A DNA stretch of 64,000 nt from the NCBI GenBank assembly GCA_036023115.1, contig JAYKKT010000088.1:3136501-3200500 (forward strand), written 5' to 3'. This stretch comes from Brasenia schreberi (lineage: Eukaryota; Streptophyta; Magnoliopsida; Nymphaeales; Cabombaceae). Positions within the stretch are counted from its first letter, which is position 1. Each line of letters starts with the position of its first letter. The position numbers and the translations under genes were made by a program. Below are positions 9,965 through 21,097 of the stretch, piece by piece. The notes under the pieces are model-generated. The model was not told where the DNA came from and ran no database searches. It saw only the letters and a program-made list of their open reading frames with translations.

Positions 9965-12900
9965 CCTCATGTTGACATCTCCAACCCAATCAACATCAAT
10001 ATACATGCATAAATCAAAAGATGAAGAAGTAAAAAATACCTTTTGTTTACAGAGTTCTTTATATAACGAATAATTCTCATGACAACACTGATATGGGAGG
10101 TGGTAGGTGTTTGTTGAAATTGATTAACTGTATGGATTTCATGAGAGTATCAGGACAAGTGATAGTGAGATAGGTTAGAGCACCTATCAATTGCCTATAG
10201 GGAGTTGAATCATCTATATGTTTGCCATCCGTGGCTCTTAACTTTGTGCCAAGGACCTCAGAGGTATCAACATGCTTGTTTTCAATGAGTTTACCAAGAT
10301 CTTTCATATGAAATGCAGGCCTAGATTCAAGAAAACATGTTGTTTAAGTCAGTTGATACACTGGATCGTCATGACTTAGTACAAAAGCAATGAGCATATC
10401 ATCAACATAGAAGAATAATCAAGAATTCACCTATTTACTAATGAATGAACAAAGATGAGTCATATTGACTTTGAGTAAAGGAAAACCCAAGAAGAGTAGA
10501 AGTTTGATCAAATTTTTCATGTACCATGCTTAAGAGCTTATTTCAAACCATATAAGGATCAAGGTTTGAGAAGTTGCACACACACCTTTATTTTGATGAA
10601 AAAAGACCCTGAGGGGGAGTCATATAAATATCTTCTCGTCATTGATCACCTATTTCATGAAGAAAGCATTCTTTACATCCATTTGATGAGGGAATAACTA
10701 ATTTAGATGCAAGCTATTGAGAGCAATTAAAACTCTTAGAAGAAATTGTCATCTTTTGCCAGGAGCAAAGGTTTCATCATAAGTCAATCCCATATTTTTG
10801 TATTCCCTTTTGCTTACTAATCTAGCTTTATACAGCTTGCAGCGTTTGAAAGTGAACCATCGGGATTCAGCTTTTACGTAATACACTCATTTGCAGCCTA
10901 CTATGGGTTTGACATCGTGTGGGCAAGAAACAATATCCCATGTAAAATTTTTCAAGAGCCTCGCGTAGTTCATCTTATCTTTCCATTGCTTTTATCCAAC
11001 ACACATCCTTAATCACTGCGGAGTAACATATAGGAACAGAGATATACAAGTATAGAGCCTCGGTCAGAAGAGAAGTATGTGACGAATCATACCTTTCTGG
11101 TGAATATCTATTAGGTGGACGTAGACACTTCAGTTAGATCTGCCGTGGTGCCTCCGGCATGTGTTCGTGTGGACGGAAAGACGGGAAGCGGGAGTGGGAG
11201 CCTCGTTGTCCGGGTCAAGGTCTAGTTCACATATACATGGCCTGGTTCAAAACGTTCTATAGATCTGAGGCACAATAGAAAAGTTAGGGAAGAGTAGCAA
11301 CCTCACAGCAACCCCGTATTGGGGAAATAAGAAAGCATAAGGAAACATAAATTGGGATTATCAAAGAAATGTCACATTCCTGGAAATACCAAGCCGATGG
11401 TTAGTAATATCATAACACAAAACCTTTTGTGAGTAGTTAATATAACCATAAATGCACATTGGACAAGATCCGCGCTCAAGCTTATGTCGTCTCAAACCGA
11501 GGTAAGTGAACAAAACATACACACCCAAAAATATGTAAATCTAGATAATTTGGACGAGTCTTAAAAGAGACGAAAAAAGGGAATCAAGATCAAGAACCGT
11601 AGATGGAAGGCGATTGATCAAGAAGACAGTCAGTGGACAAAGCTTCAACCTGTAATCTAGGATGGAACAAGATGTTTCAAGTAGCACGCTAATGCTTGTC
11701 ACATCAAGCAAGTGATCTACTCTTTTCGCTTCCGCAACGCCATTTTGTCAGGGGTGTATCATGGACATGAACGTTGATCGAGATACAATGCCTTTTTTGT
11801 CAAGTAGTCTTGAAACTCATGAGACATGTACTCACTCACCACCGTAATCGTAGCGAAAAAGATTTTAAGCGAAGCTTGGAACTCCATTTTCAACAATATA
11901 CGCCAAAAATTTCTTAAACATTTGGAAAGACTTCAGCCTTAGATCTAAGAAAATATATCCAAGTAAAATGGGTAAAATCATCGATGAAGGTCATATAATA
12001 TTGAACTCTTCTATTTGAATCAATAGGGGCAGGTCTCTAAATATCAGAATGTATTAATTCAAAAGATTTACTTGTTATAAAAGTTCAATCACGAAAAGCT
12101 AGACGATACATTCTTCCAAGAATACATTCTTTACAATCAAAATTATGAATCCCATTCTTTTTCAACAAAAGAAAATTACATAACATATGCATATCTAAGT
12201 ATCCAAGTTGTTTTTGCCAAAGTGTAGTATCATGGACTTGGACTACATTATAAACAAAGTTCAAAGTTTGGCACAACTAAACTATCCATTTTGTATAATC
12301 CACTTTCTCTATAAACCAATCACCATCTTGGATAGGTGATCCTACACCACACAATTCTTAGATAAGAAAGTAACTATACAACCATTATCACAAATCTGAG
12401 CAAGCGAGAGAAGATTTAGATTTAATTTCGGTATACAATTACATTTTTTATTTTAAAATTTCCTTTTTCAAGTTCCCAATTTTTTAATTTGAAGTTTCGT
12501 ATCATTGGTCGTAAAGACATGTTTGCCAAAAGTATTTTGAGGGTTTTTTAAAGATTTTTCATCATGAGTCATATAAAAAGAAGCACCTGAATTTAAAAAC
12601 CAAAACATACCTTAAGAAGTGGATAAAGCATTTCTGGAGATGCTTGCCTTCTTGAGCATTTCTTCAATATAGGCCGTGATGCTTCAAGGTAAGGCTCCTC
12701 CATCTTTGTCTTCCTCGGCTCCCACATTTTCATATCTTTTTCGAATAAGGAGACAAGTAGTCTTATGACCACTTTCCTTACAATAGTGACAAATACTGTA
12801 TTTGTTTTGCCATTACACCATTGACTTTTTGCTTGAACTATCACCACCTTTTTGTCCTTGGAGGCAAATATGTCTTAATATTTGCTCCTTGCTTGGAAGT

Positions 12901-13650
12901 GGCAAGAACTTCTTTTGAAACGCTTAAAGTTTTCAATCTAGTCTCTTCCATAAGTAGATCGGCTAAGAAAGAGTCTCCTTCTCTTCTAGGTTTCCTCAAT
13001 TAAATTTGATCTAATGTTTTTGAATTATCTTTAAGACCCCGCATAAATACAAAAAATATTGATTATCCAAAAATTCTTAAAATTCATTCATTTTTTAAAG
13101 GTTTTCAAACTTATCAGAGCTTTCAAGTTGAGTCCATAATTCAAAAAACTCATTGTGGTACTCTTTAATGCTTAAATTTTCTTGCTTAATCATTATCATT
13201 CTTTCCATTAAATCTATTTGAAAAATAAAATCATCTTGAGAATAATCTTTTTCAAATATTCCCAAGTTTGAAAGGCGCTTTCAAATATACTAATTCGGTT
13301 TCTAAGCTTGTCATCAACATTTTGATAAATAATGCATGTTATTTTCGATTTATTTTCTTCCAAATTTTCTAATCTTGTTTTTATTTCTCTTGAGCTTTAA
13401 AAGCATCATCATTATCTAGATTTTTAAAATCTAATTTTGGTTCTTGAATGGTTCTATCTATGTAATCCCAATAGTTCATGTCCAATTTTGATAGCATTTT
13501 GAGTCAAGAATACATTTAAAAACTCATTTTTACTTTTCATTTCAATAAATAAGTTAGAATTTTGATGTTACCTTAAGTTTAGAATGTGAAGCATGCAATA
13601 TCACGAACTTTCTAATTCTGACACGCTTCTCGATGTACTTGATTTTTTTG
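9965..13650 (-). pseudogene. Copia-1 gag-pol remnants
   Basis: Minus-strand fragments in Copia order from high to low coordinate. 13000-13650 is gag-like AT-rich sequence. 12593-12850 is a degenerate zinc-knuckle region with many basic residues. 12085-12276 is a gag-pre-integrase piece with TTLWQKQLGYLDMHML and a CKECILGR zinc-binding remnant. Integrase and RT sequence carrying stops follows to 10310. 10077-10307 is the RT/RNase H connection with STPYRQLIGALTYLTITCPD. 9965-10010 is the IDVDWVGDVNMRH segment of RNase H. All frames are broken. Confidence 0.75.
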
Positions 13651-13657
13651 AAATGGG

Positions 13658-13669
13658 GCTCTGATACCA
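13658..13669 (-). other. Primer-binding site of Copia-1
   Basis: The minus strand reads TGGTATCAGAGC, complementary to the 3' end of plant initiator methionine tRNA. It directly abuts the inner LTR end, which in plus orientation begins TGTAAAGAAAC at 13670. Confidence 0.9.
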
Positions 13670-14067
13670 TGTAAAGAAACAATTAAGTCACTTGCGGAAT
13701 CTCAACCAATCGTCGATTGCACAAACCGAGAGTCGCTAAGAAACTAATTCGTTAAATGCTTGGTGTTTCAATGCTCAATGTAATTCAAATAGCAAATAAT
13801 CAAGGAGTCAAAAAAAGTGTCAACAAATCGAGAGTCGCCAAGAAATTAATTCATCAAATGCTTGGTGTTTCAATGCTCAATGCAATTCAAATAACAAATA
13901 ATCAAGGAATAAAAAAAGTGTCAAAATGTTGCAAAACAACATGAAATTTATTAATGGGAGACTCCTTTATTTATAGAGCATGATGGTGTACAGGCCGTTG
14001 GGGGCCAACAACTCTAATTGACCCTGACCCTAGTGGCCAGGCCGATCAGTCAAAGTCTGACGGGCCA
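13670..14067 (-). repeat. 5' LTR of Copia-1 with internal tandem duplication
   Basis: Pairs with the LTR at 3021-3323. It contains a roughly 102-bp segment repeated in tandem (about 13721-13822 and 13823-13924, differing at several bases), found once in the other LTR. The outer end stops at gacgggcca and lacks about 35 bp present in the partner. It is joined directly to hAT-2 sequence. Confidence 0.85.
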
Positions 14068-14071
14068 TAAG

Positions 14072-14876
14072 CGGTTGCAGTAAGAGTTCTGAGTCAAACC
14101 TGTAGTACAACGGGTTGTGAAAGGAATTGGAGTGTCTTTGAACGCATCCATATAAAAAAGTGCAACAAGTTGAACATAAGCAGTTTAATGACTTAGTTTT
14201 CATCCGTTGTAACATGCGGTTTCGCCAAAGGTAATTTTCTATTAGTTAGTACTTAAAGATTCAATTCAATATATTGTTTGACTTTAATTGTTAATGTTTT
14301 TACTAATTACTTATCTTTCTTTCTTGTAGGCAATTAAAAAAGGTGAATAAAGAAGAAAGCCAATTTGATTTAATAAATTTGGATAATTTTTATATATTAG
14401 AAGACTAGATTATAGAAGATAACGAAGAAAATGCTCTCCTAACTCAAGAAGATATTGCATGGATTAATTTTGAAGGAGCACAACAACATTATGAAGGAGA
14501 TGAAGATTTTGATTTTAAAGCAAAAGATGGTGATGAAGATCTTCAGCAAGGAGAAGATAAAGATTATTTAGTTGATATCCTGGTTACAATATGTAAACGT
14601 AAATGTATTTTATTTTTTGCTTTAAAATATGTAATTTTTTTTCAATTGTTCAATGGTGAATGATCAATATATACTAAACTTTGCATTATATGAATTCTTT
14701 GCAATTACCAGATTTTTCTTAATTTTTTTCTATATTTTTTGGATTTTTACTAATTTCTTGATTTTTTATATTTTTATATTTTTTTAATATTAAAGTGCGA
14801 TACAATACGCTACGCTACAATAAACCGTATCATGGAGCAAAACGATACACGATACGATACGCATCGAATAACACTG
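14072..14876 (+). mobile_element. hAT-2: 3' fragment of a related hAT transposon
   Basis: The plus strand matches the reverse complement of hAT-1 from about 8190 down to 5270. It covers the phrase gcagtaagagttctgagtc, an intron-like stretch ending cttgtag, an acidic coding tail rich in GAA/GAT codons (about 14400-14580) and the terminal inverted repeat ending aacactg at 14876. At 14441-14460 it is continuous where hAT-1 carries RTE-2. The 5' two-thirds of the element is absent. The right end abuts RTE-3 with no spacer. Confidence 0.85.
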
Positions 14877-17025
14877 CACCAAGGTACTTTATCTTATATG
14901 TTTTGTTAACTCATTAATCACCATTATAAATAAGTATGGACTTAAAGTTGATCCTTGATGTAACCTAATATTAACTTCAAAGAAGTTTGTCATTCCTTCG
15001 TGAGTCCTCACACATGTTTTATCGAATATGTCTTTTATAAGGTTAATGTGTGTCAATGGGATACCTCTTTTTTCCAAAGTTCTCCAATGAACCTCCCTCG
15101 GTACCCTATCATAACCTTTTTCTAGATCAATAAATATCATGTGAGGGTCTTTCTTTTTTGCTCTAAAATGTTCCATAAAAGACGTCTCAAAAGGTGAATC
15201 ACTTCAACAGTAGATCTGTCTGGCATGAATCCAAATTGATTCTTTGTTGTACTTGATACTTGTCTTAACCTATGTTCGATAATTCTTTCCTACAATTTCA
15301 TAGTATTGCTCATTAACTTGATACCTTGATAATTCACACAGTTCTGAATGTCTCCCTTGTTCTTATATATGGGTATAAGTGTACTCGCTCTCCGTTCCTC
15401 AGGTATCTTTTGGTTTCTCCATATTTCATTAAATAGTCTTGTGAGCCAAGTGATTCCTATTTCTCCTAGTATTTTCCAAACTTTTATAAGAATATTGTTT
15501 GGTCCTACCGATTTATCACCCTTCATATGTTTAAGAGCATGTTTGACTTCATTCTTTTGAATTTGTCAGTAGAAATTGTGGTTTATATACTTTTCTGATT
15601 TGGCTAACTCTCCTAAGCTAATACTAACATCTTTATTTTTATTAAAAAACTTATAAAAATAGTTTTCCCATCTATTTCTTATATCATCATTTGCCACTAG
15701 AATTTTTTCATCCTCGTCGTTGATGCATGTAATGTAATTAAGATCTTTAGTTTTCTTATCTCTAGTCCTAGTTATCTTAAAAATATCTCTTTCATCCTCT
15801 TTTGAGTTGAGTTTTTATATAAATCCTTCTAAATTTTAGCTTTTGTTTCACTCACGGCCTTTTTCGCTTCCTTCCTTGCTTTCTTATAAGCCTCTAAAGT
15901 TTCACTAGTTTTCTTAGCATAATGTAATTTGTAACATATCCTCTTTACCTTGATTTTATTTTGCACTACTTCACTCCACCACCAAGCTTCTTTTTGTGCC
16001 GGTACACCTCCCTTAGATACACCTAACACATGTTTCGCCACTTTCCTGATCTATGTCACACGGGTGCGGGTGCAGGTGCGGGATAGGGCAAATTTCAAAA
16101 ATTTTAGGTGCGGCGATACGGCTAGGGTATATAATATTATATATTATATATAATATTCAACCTAAATAAATCAATCATAATATAACTAGTATTTGCTAAT
16201 TTTGGGTGCACATAGGTATCAATTAGCAAGTTCTCACATAATGATCTGAAACTTACAATGATTTTATGAGCTACAAAATATCGAAGTTATGGATTCAAAG
16301 AGTTTCGAGATCTTTAGTAGGATATAACATATACTAGTATTTGTGCTAGGATCCACTAGTGATGTCATACTCTTCTGTTCAATTGATCAGGTAATGTTCC
16401 TGGTCTTTAAATGTGTTTGGTGACAAAGATTATTCTGTGCAAAGGCATTCAGTATGGAGTCAAGAATCCAATCAGATTGAGTAATAAGAAACCAATTGTT
16501 CGCACCCAAAATCATTAAAGCTAATATGATATAAAACTACAATAGCAAGTACACAACTTTATAAGTTTATATTAAAGCAAAACATATAAATGGTAAACAA
16601 CTACTAATTTCATCATAATACACAAATCAATCTTCATTATCCGGACCCATTTAACCGTGAGTTACAAAAAAAAAAAAAATTTGCAAATTTTTTTTTTTTG
16701 CAAATTTTTTTTTTTGCCATGCCGCACCCGACACGGTGTTGGTGTCGGTGTCGCACCAGTGTCGAGGTCGACACTCCACCCCTTAGAAGTGTCTGTGTGA
16801 CAGTTCCTGATATGTATAGCCATATTGTTCCACATATCGGAGGGTGTACCAACTTAATTCTAAACATCTCCTTGAAGGACTTTCTGTTTAAATATATCTT
16901 TTTTCTCGCTTTTGAGGTTCTACCATTTAGTCCGAATACTCGATGCACTCTTTTCTTCTTTGTCTATTTTTTTATTTGTAAATCCATAACTAAAAGTTGA
17001 TGTTTGATGGTTAAGCTTTCTCCTG
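14877..17025 (-). mobile_element. RTE-3: 3'-truncated RTE LINE with a MITE insertion
   Basis: Minus-strand RTE from within the RT (around the FADD box) back through [13 protein letters not shown], NYQGIKLMSNTMKL and [15 protein letters not shown] motifs to the end of the endonuclease at 17025. It lacks the RT C-terminal part, the C-terminal domain and the (TTG)n tail. Loss of the 3' end is unusual for a LINE and implies damage after insertion. The break coincides exactly with the end of hAT-2. A 753-bp MITE-like insert splits it at 16051-16803. Confidence 0.9.
16051..16803. mobile_element. Non-autonomous DNA transposon (hAT-like MITE) in RTE-3
   Basis: The ends are ctatgtcacacgggtg and, reverse-complemented, ctgtcacacagacac, giving imperfect terminal inverted repeats. 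Both sides carry the octamer ttcctgat (16043-16050 and 16804-16811), which occurs once in the uninterrupted RTE copies as a near match. Subterminal regions are rich in gtgcgg and gtgtcg repeats. No transposase is encoded. The 8-bp duplication suggests hAT. Confidence 0.8.
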
Positions 17026-18193
17026 TTAGAGCTTTGGAAATAACAGTGCACAAGGTTCTGACATTTGATAGAAGCCTGCTTTTCTTAGGCGAAACCTGAT
17101 TGAATATATGAGAATATATAATCTATCAAAAAGAATTAGGTTGAGTTACAAGACATACACACACGCACACATCTTCACCTTTGGGAACTTAATGAGAATG
17201 GATGTTAATGAACACTGCGTTCATTCTAAAAGTCGAAGCACAACTGCTTCTATTTTGAAAACTTTAATATTAGTTGAGCAACGAAATGTCTTGTAACATT
17301 GGTTTTCATATCAAGGTTGTCCCCTTTATATTATGGATGCAGCTTGTTGGTAGAGTGTCTGAAAGAATGAAGTCTGGGTGGAACTAAATATGACTATGAA
17401 CTTCTTTTAAAAGAAGAAAATTTATTATTTTTGAAATATACTCAGCTTCTCTTGTATGCTGGCTTTGGAGTTAGCATGTGAAAACATGCATATGATCTCT
17501 AAACAGCAAAGTTTCCTGCTTCTTAGCAAGACTATTGATAGGTCCTGCAACTTGTGTTTGTAAAATGTGGATAAGGCTAATAGATTGATACAACCTGTTG
17601 GTTGTTTCACAGAAATGGAACTTGAACGGAAAGAACACTAAAATAGGTCTGCAATAATTGCTTTATATTTTCATTATCTAATACAACAGTGATAGTGATG
17701 GGCGGCAATGAAAACGCAGTGTAAAAAAGTCCTCCCAATTGTTGGAAAATTACAGTACGTTCATTCTCATTGCGCTTTGATAATTTGTATCATGTTAAAC
17801 TTTTTTCCAACCTCTGTTGTCTCTTTGGTAATTCTTAAGAAATGATCCTTGCTACTGCTGTATTATTCAAAAAGCAGTTTTTAGTTCCTTTATGCTGCAT
17901 TATCCCTTTTCGTGCTTGGTAGTTTGTGTTTGGCTGTATTTAACAAATGCCACTATCATTGTGATTACTATGTTCATTCTATGTCCTCTGGGAAAAATGC
18001 TTGTATAGCATTCCACAGAAGCTTTGGTTCTTTCAAACTATAGGTAACATTTAGACCCCTTTTCCTTAAATGTTTGGCTGTATTTAACAAATGACACTAT
18101 CATTGTGATTACCGTGTCCATTCTATGTCAGCTGGAAAAATGCTTGAGGTAATATTTGGACCTTTTTTTTCTTAAATGTTTTATGTTATTTAG
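17026..18193. other. Sequence upstream of or within the unrecognised gene
   Basis: Single-copy-looking sequence, probably intron or upstream exons of the gene at 18194-21097. No exon could be placed with confidence. A segment of about 75 bp starting tgtttggctgtatttaac occurs at about 17930-18004 and again at about 18070-18150, a local duplication. Confidence 0.4.
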
Positions 18194-21097
18194 GTGATAG
18201 AAATGAGGCAACAAGTTTCCACTCTTGAATCTTACATGGAAAGAAGAGGGGTCATTTTGCCAAGTGGAAGTTTGAAAGGCAGAGTGGTGCTTCCAAACCC
18301 AAAATGCAGGTGGGCACTGAGAATGATTATCAGATCCGATTCAAGTTTCAGCTGATATCTCATTTTCCGACTTGAATTGTCTTAGAAAAAAAGTTGCTTG
18401 CATTTATTATTTACACACACATACACACACCTTGTTTGACACAGTAATCTTTTGCCACTTTTTGTATTAATAAATTCGTCCAACTTTTGAATCTAGTATT
18501 CAGCTGACACTGTCTGGTCATCAGTGGAAGTGCATATCACCTATTTGTGATACAAAAGTTCAACAAGTACACTATTCAGCTGAAACATGCTGTCTACAGG
18601 TTCAATTCACAAGTGTAACATGCTCATTGCACCTCTTCCAATGCAAGCCATTGCTTTTTCTCTTTAAATGTTACAATACTGGAAGCTCATATAGACACCT
18701 GCCTAGAGTTAATTTTGAATGTTACAAGTTGAAGGATATCATGAAGTGAACAGTAGGATTTAAAATTCATCATTATGGTAGTAATGCTCCTTATTTATCA
18801 AAAAGGAAAAAACAGTACGGTAGTTAGGTCATAGCTGGGGTCTTCTTTTAGCAAGGCAAGAAGTCTTCCAAACTTTTACGTTTGTAACCATGACAGTACC
18901 TTCCAATAATGTGTCTTGTTGCTGACCATCTGAGGGAAACAACAATGACATGTACAAGAAGACAAAACAAAACTGTATGCATGTCACAATTAGGTACAAG
19001 ATTAATTGAAAAGTGGACAGTTTTCTCTTTTATTATGATAATTGTGCTGTCAATGAGTTGGAGGTAAAAGCAAAGAAAACAGGACAATGTAAACCACAAT
19101 GACTTAAGATAAGGGGGGATGCTTAGGTATGAGTGAGAATAATGGTTGTTGTTTTCATGCATCTCCGAGTCCGGATGGTGTGTAATCAACACGGGCTGGT
19201 AAGTTTCTGTGATGCCAATAAAAAAGTATTCCTTACTTTCACTTGCTTACGAAGATTCTACTATCAATGGTCAATTATATTACCAGTTAACTATGGCCAT
19301 ACATCATTTGCAGAATGACCCAATAAGCCTCAACGATGTAAGGGGGATGCTTAGGTATGAGTGAGAATGATGGCTGTTGTTTTCATGCATCTCCCAGTCC
19401 TGGTGAAAATGTAGTCAACATGGGCTGAGTAAATTTCTGTAATGCCAATAAAAAGGCTGTTCTTTGCTTTCACATACCAAAATTCTACAATCAAGTGGTC
19501 AATCATGGTGGTTATTACAAAGCTATCTATGGCCATGCATGATTTGCAAAGAGTGGCCTCTGGCAGTAAGCCATAACGATGTAAGATAAGGGCAAGGGGG
19601 GATGCTTAGGTATGAGTGAGAATAATGGGTGTTGTTTTCATGCATCTTCCAGTTGTGCTGGAGTATAGTCAACATGGGCTCGGTAAATTTCTGTGATGCC
19701 AATAAGAAATAGGTTCCTCACTATCATATACTTAATGAAGATTCTACAGTCAGTCGTCAACCATGGTGCTTTTTAACATAAACTATGGCCATACATCATT
19801 TGCAAAGAGTGGCGTCTGGCAGTGATACTTACATTCACCGTACTTGTTTGTCCTAATGCAAAGGAGGTATAAACCTTGGATTGAAAACTTAAACTCGAAG
19901 GAAGAGATAACATTTGCTTAAATTGGTGAACCTGAAGGAAATCCTACTAGATATTTGAGGCTTTCTACATCTTGGTGTTATGCTTTTCCCTTCCTCTCTG
20001 TTGGTTTGTGCTTTCTAAGGGATAAGAAAATTTTAATTGTCCACAGGACAGCTCAATCGGTAGCATCTCTGCCCGAGGTTATTTGCTTTGAGAAATGGAA
20101 TGAACTTAAGCCTGAATCTAAGGCAGGATTTTCTAGTTGGGTAAAAGGCACATTTCGTGGACCAAAAACTGAGTTGCAGAATGAGATCATTCAGAAGCTT
20201 CATTTTGTTCTTAGTACCGCACCCATGTGGGACAGGTTTGTCAACATCTTGGGAATTGGTTCCTATGGCCTCTCCATTACCGAAATACTGAAATTATGTT
20301 GCCGTTGGTTTGTTCTTCAGAAAAATGTATCAGAAAACTAATTTAGATAATCTTGATGTGCAGATTGGAGCTTAAAAGTGGCAAACGTATTCTTGGAAAG
20401 TTTATTGAATTTAAGGGGAAAAGTGCAGATATGCTAGTACTAAGGAATATAAAGAGATCTAAAGTGAGTGGGTTGATTGTCCAAAAATCAACGATATTTG
20501 GCTTTTTAGGTTAGTAGAAACCCTTCGAGTTTGTTTATTTTTATAAGCATTGGATGCTTCATTTTGAACTGTGCTGCAAATCTTTGTTTCACTTTGCCAA
20601 GTAAAAAATGGATGATTTTTAGCTTGACTGAGAGATTGAGATTATAGAGTAGCTGTTGGTGGAGCTTTTGTCATTCAATAGTTTCAGTTTAACTTGATTG
20701 GCAATTCTGCTAACAGTTTATGCGTTATTGTCTCCCGCTTGTGACTCGCCTTAGCAAGAGTTCTTCTTTCTTGTCAACCTCGCTATCTGTCAACCCAGTT
20801 AGGTCATACTGTCATAACCGAGGATCTTGGACACCTTTCTAGAAGGGAAAGCCTTAGATGGATCACTGGGAAAGTGGGGAAATCATATTGCTGTTTAAAC
20901 ATGAACCTTTTGCAGGTGGATCAGAGATTGTGGTGCAGTACAGTTTTCGTGATTATCGCAGTGAAGGGTCTTCTACATCTGAAGTGAAAGAAATCACGGT
21001 ACAGAATAAGACGGAGCTTCTATTTCAGCCATTAAATTCAAAGAAGACAAAGAAGTTCAAGCTTTCAAAGATTGTAGCTCTCACACTGAGCGCGTGA
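18194..21097 (+). CDS. Unrecognised plant protein, last four exons
   Basis: Four exons with GT-AG borders and matching phases: 18194-18309, 20047-20235, 20364-20509 and 20916-21097 (stop TGA). Together they give 633 bp, about 210 residues. The first reads VIEMRQQVSTLESYMERRG and continues with PSGSLKGRVVLPNPKC. The second has SLPEVICFEKWNELKPESKA and WVKGTFRGPKTELQNEIIQK. The third has SGKRILGKFIEFKGKSADM. The last ends SKIVALTLSA. No signal peptide, membrane segment or catalytic motif is visible in this part. I do not recognise the family. It looks like a conserved protein with a beta-rich C-terminal domain. The start lies upstream, either between 17026 and 18193, displaced by RTE-3, or outside the window. 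Intron 1 (1.7 kb) contains a threefold tandem repeat. Confidence 0.7.
19113..19830 (+). repeat. Three-copy tandem repeat of about 230-255 bp in an intron
   Basis: Three successive units begin with gggggatgcttaggtatgag, the shared gatgcttagg falling at 19118, 19347 and 19601. Each contains gttttcatgcatct, aatttctgtratgccaataa and tggccatacatcatttgc or close variants. The units differ by small indels and substitutions. The array lies in the first visible intron of the gene at 18194-21097. Confidence 0.93.

Larger units (their letters stand above)
3021..14067 (-). mobile_element. Copia-1: decayed Ty1/copia LTR retrotransposon with nested insertions
   Basis: Minus-strand element. Reading right to left it has a 5' LTR (13670-14067), an initiator-Met-type primer-binding site (13658-13669), gag and gag-pre-integrase remnants, RT/RNase H remnants, a purine tract (3324-3330) and a 3' LTR (3021-3323). 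It is interrupted by a hAT transposon (5270-9956, itself holding an RTE) and by RTE-1 (3361-4868). Subtracting these leaves about 4.8 kb, a usual Copia size. Many stops and frameshifts make it a dead copy. Both outer LTR ends are missing, so its own target-site duplication cannot be seen. Confidence 0.85.

Noticed and set aside
19113..19830. CRISPR-like array
   Set aside because: Only three long (about 240 bp), contiguous, diverged units without spacers, in a plant intron.
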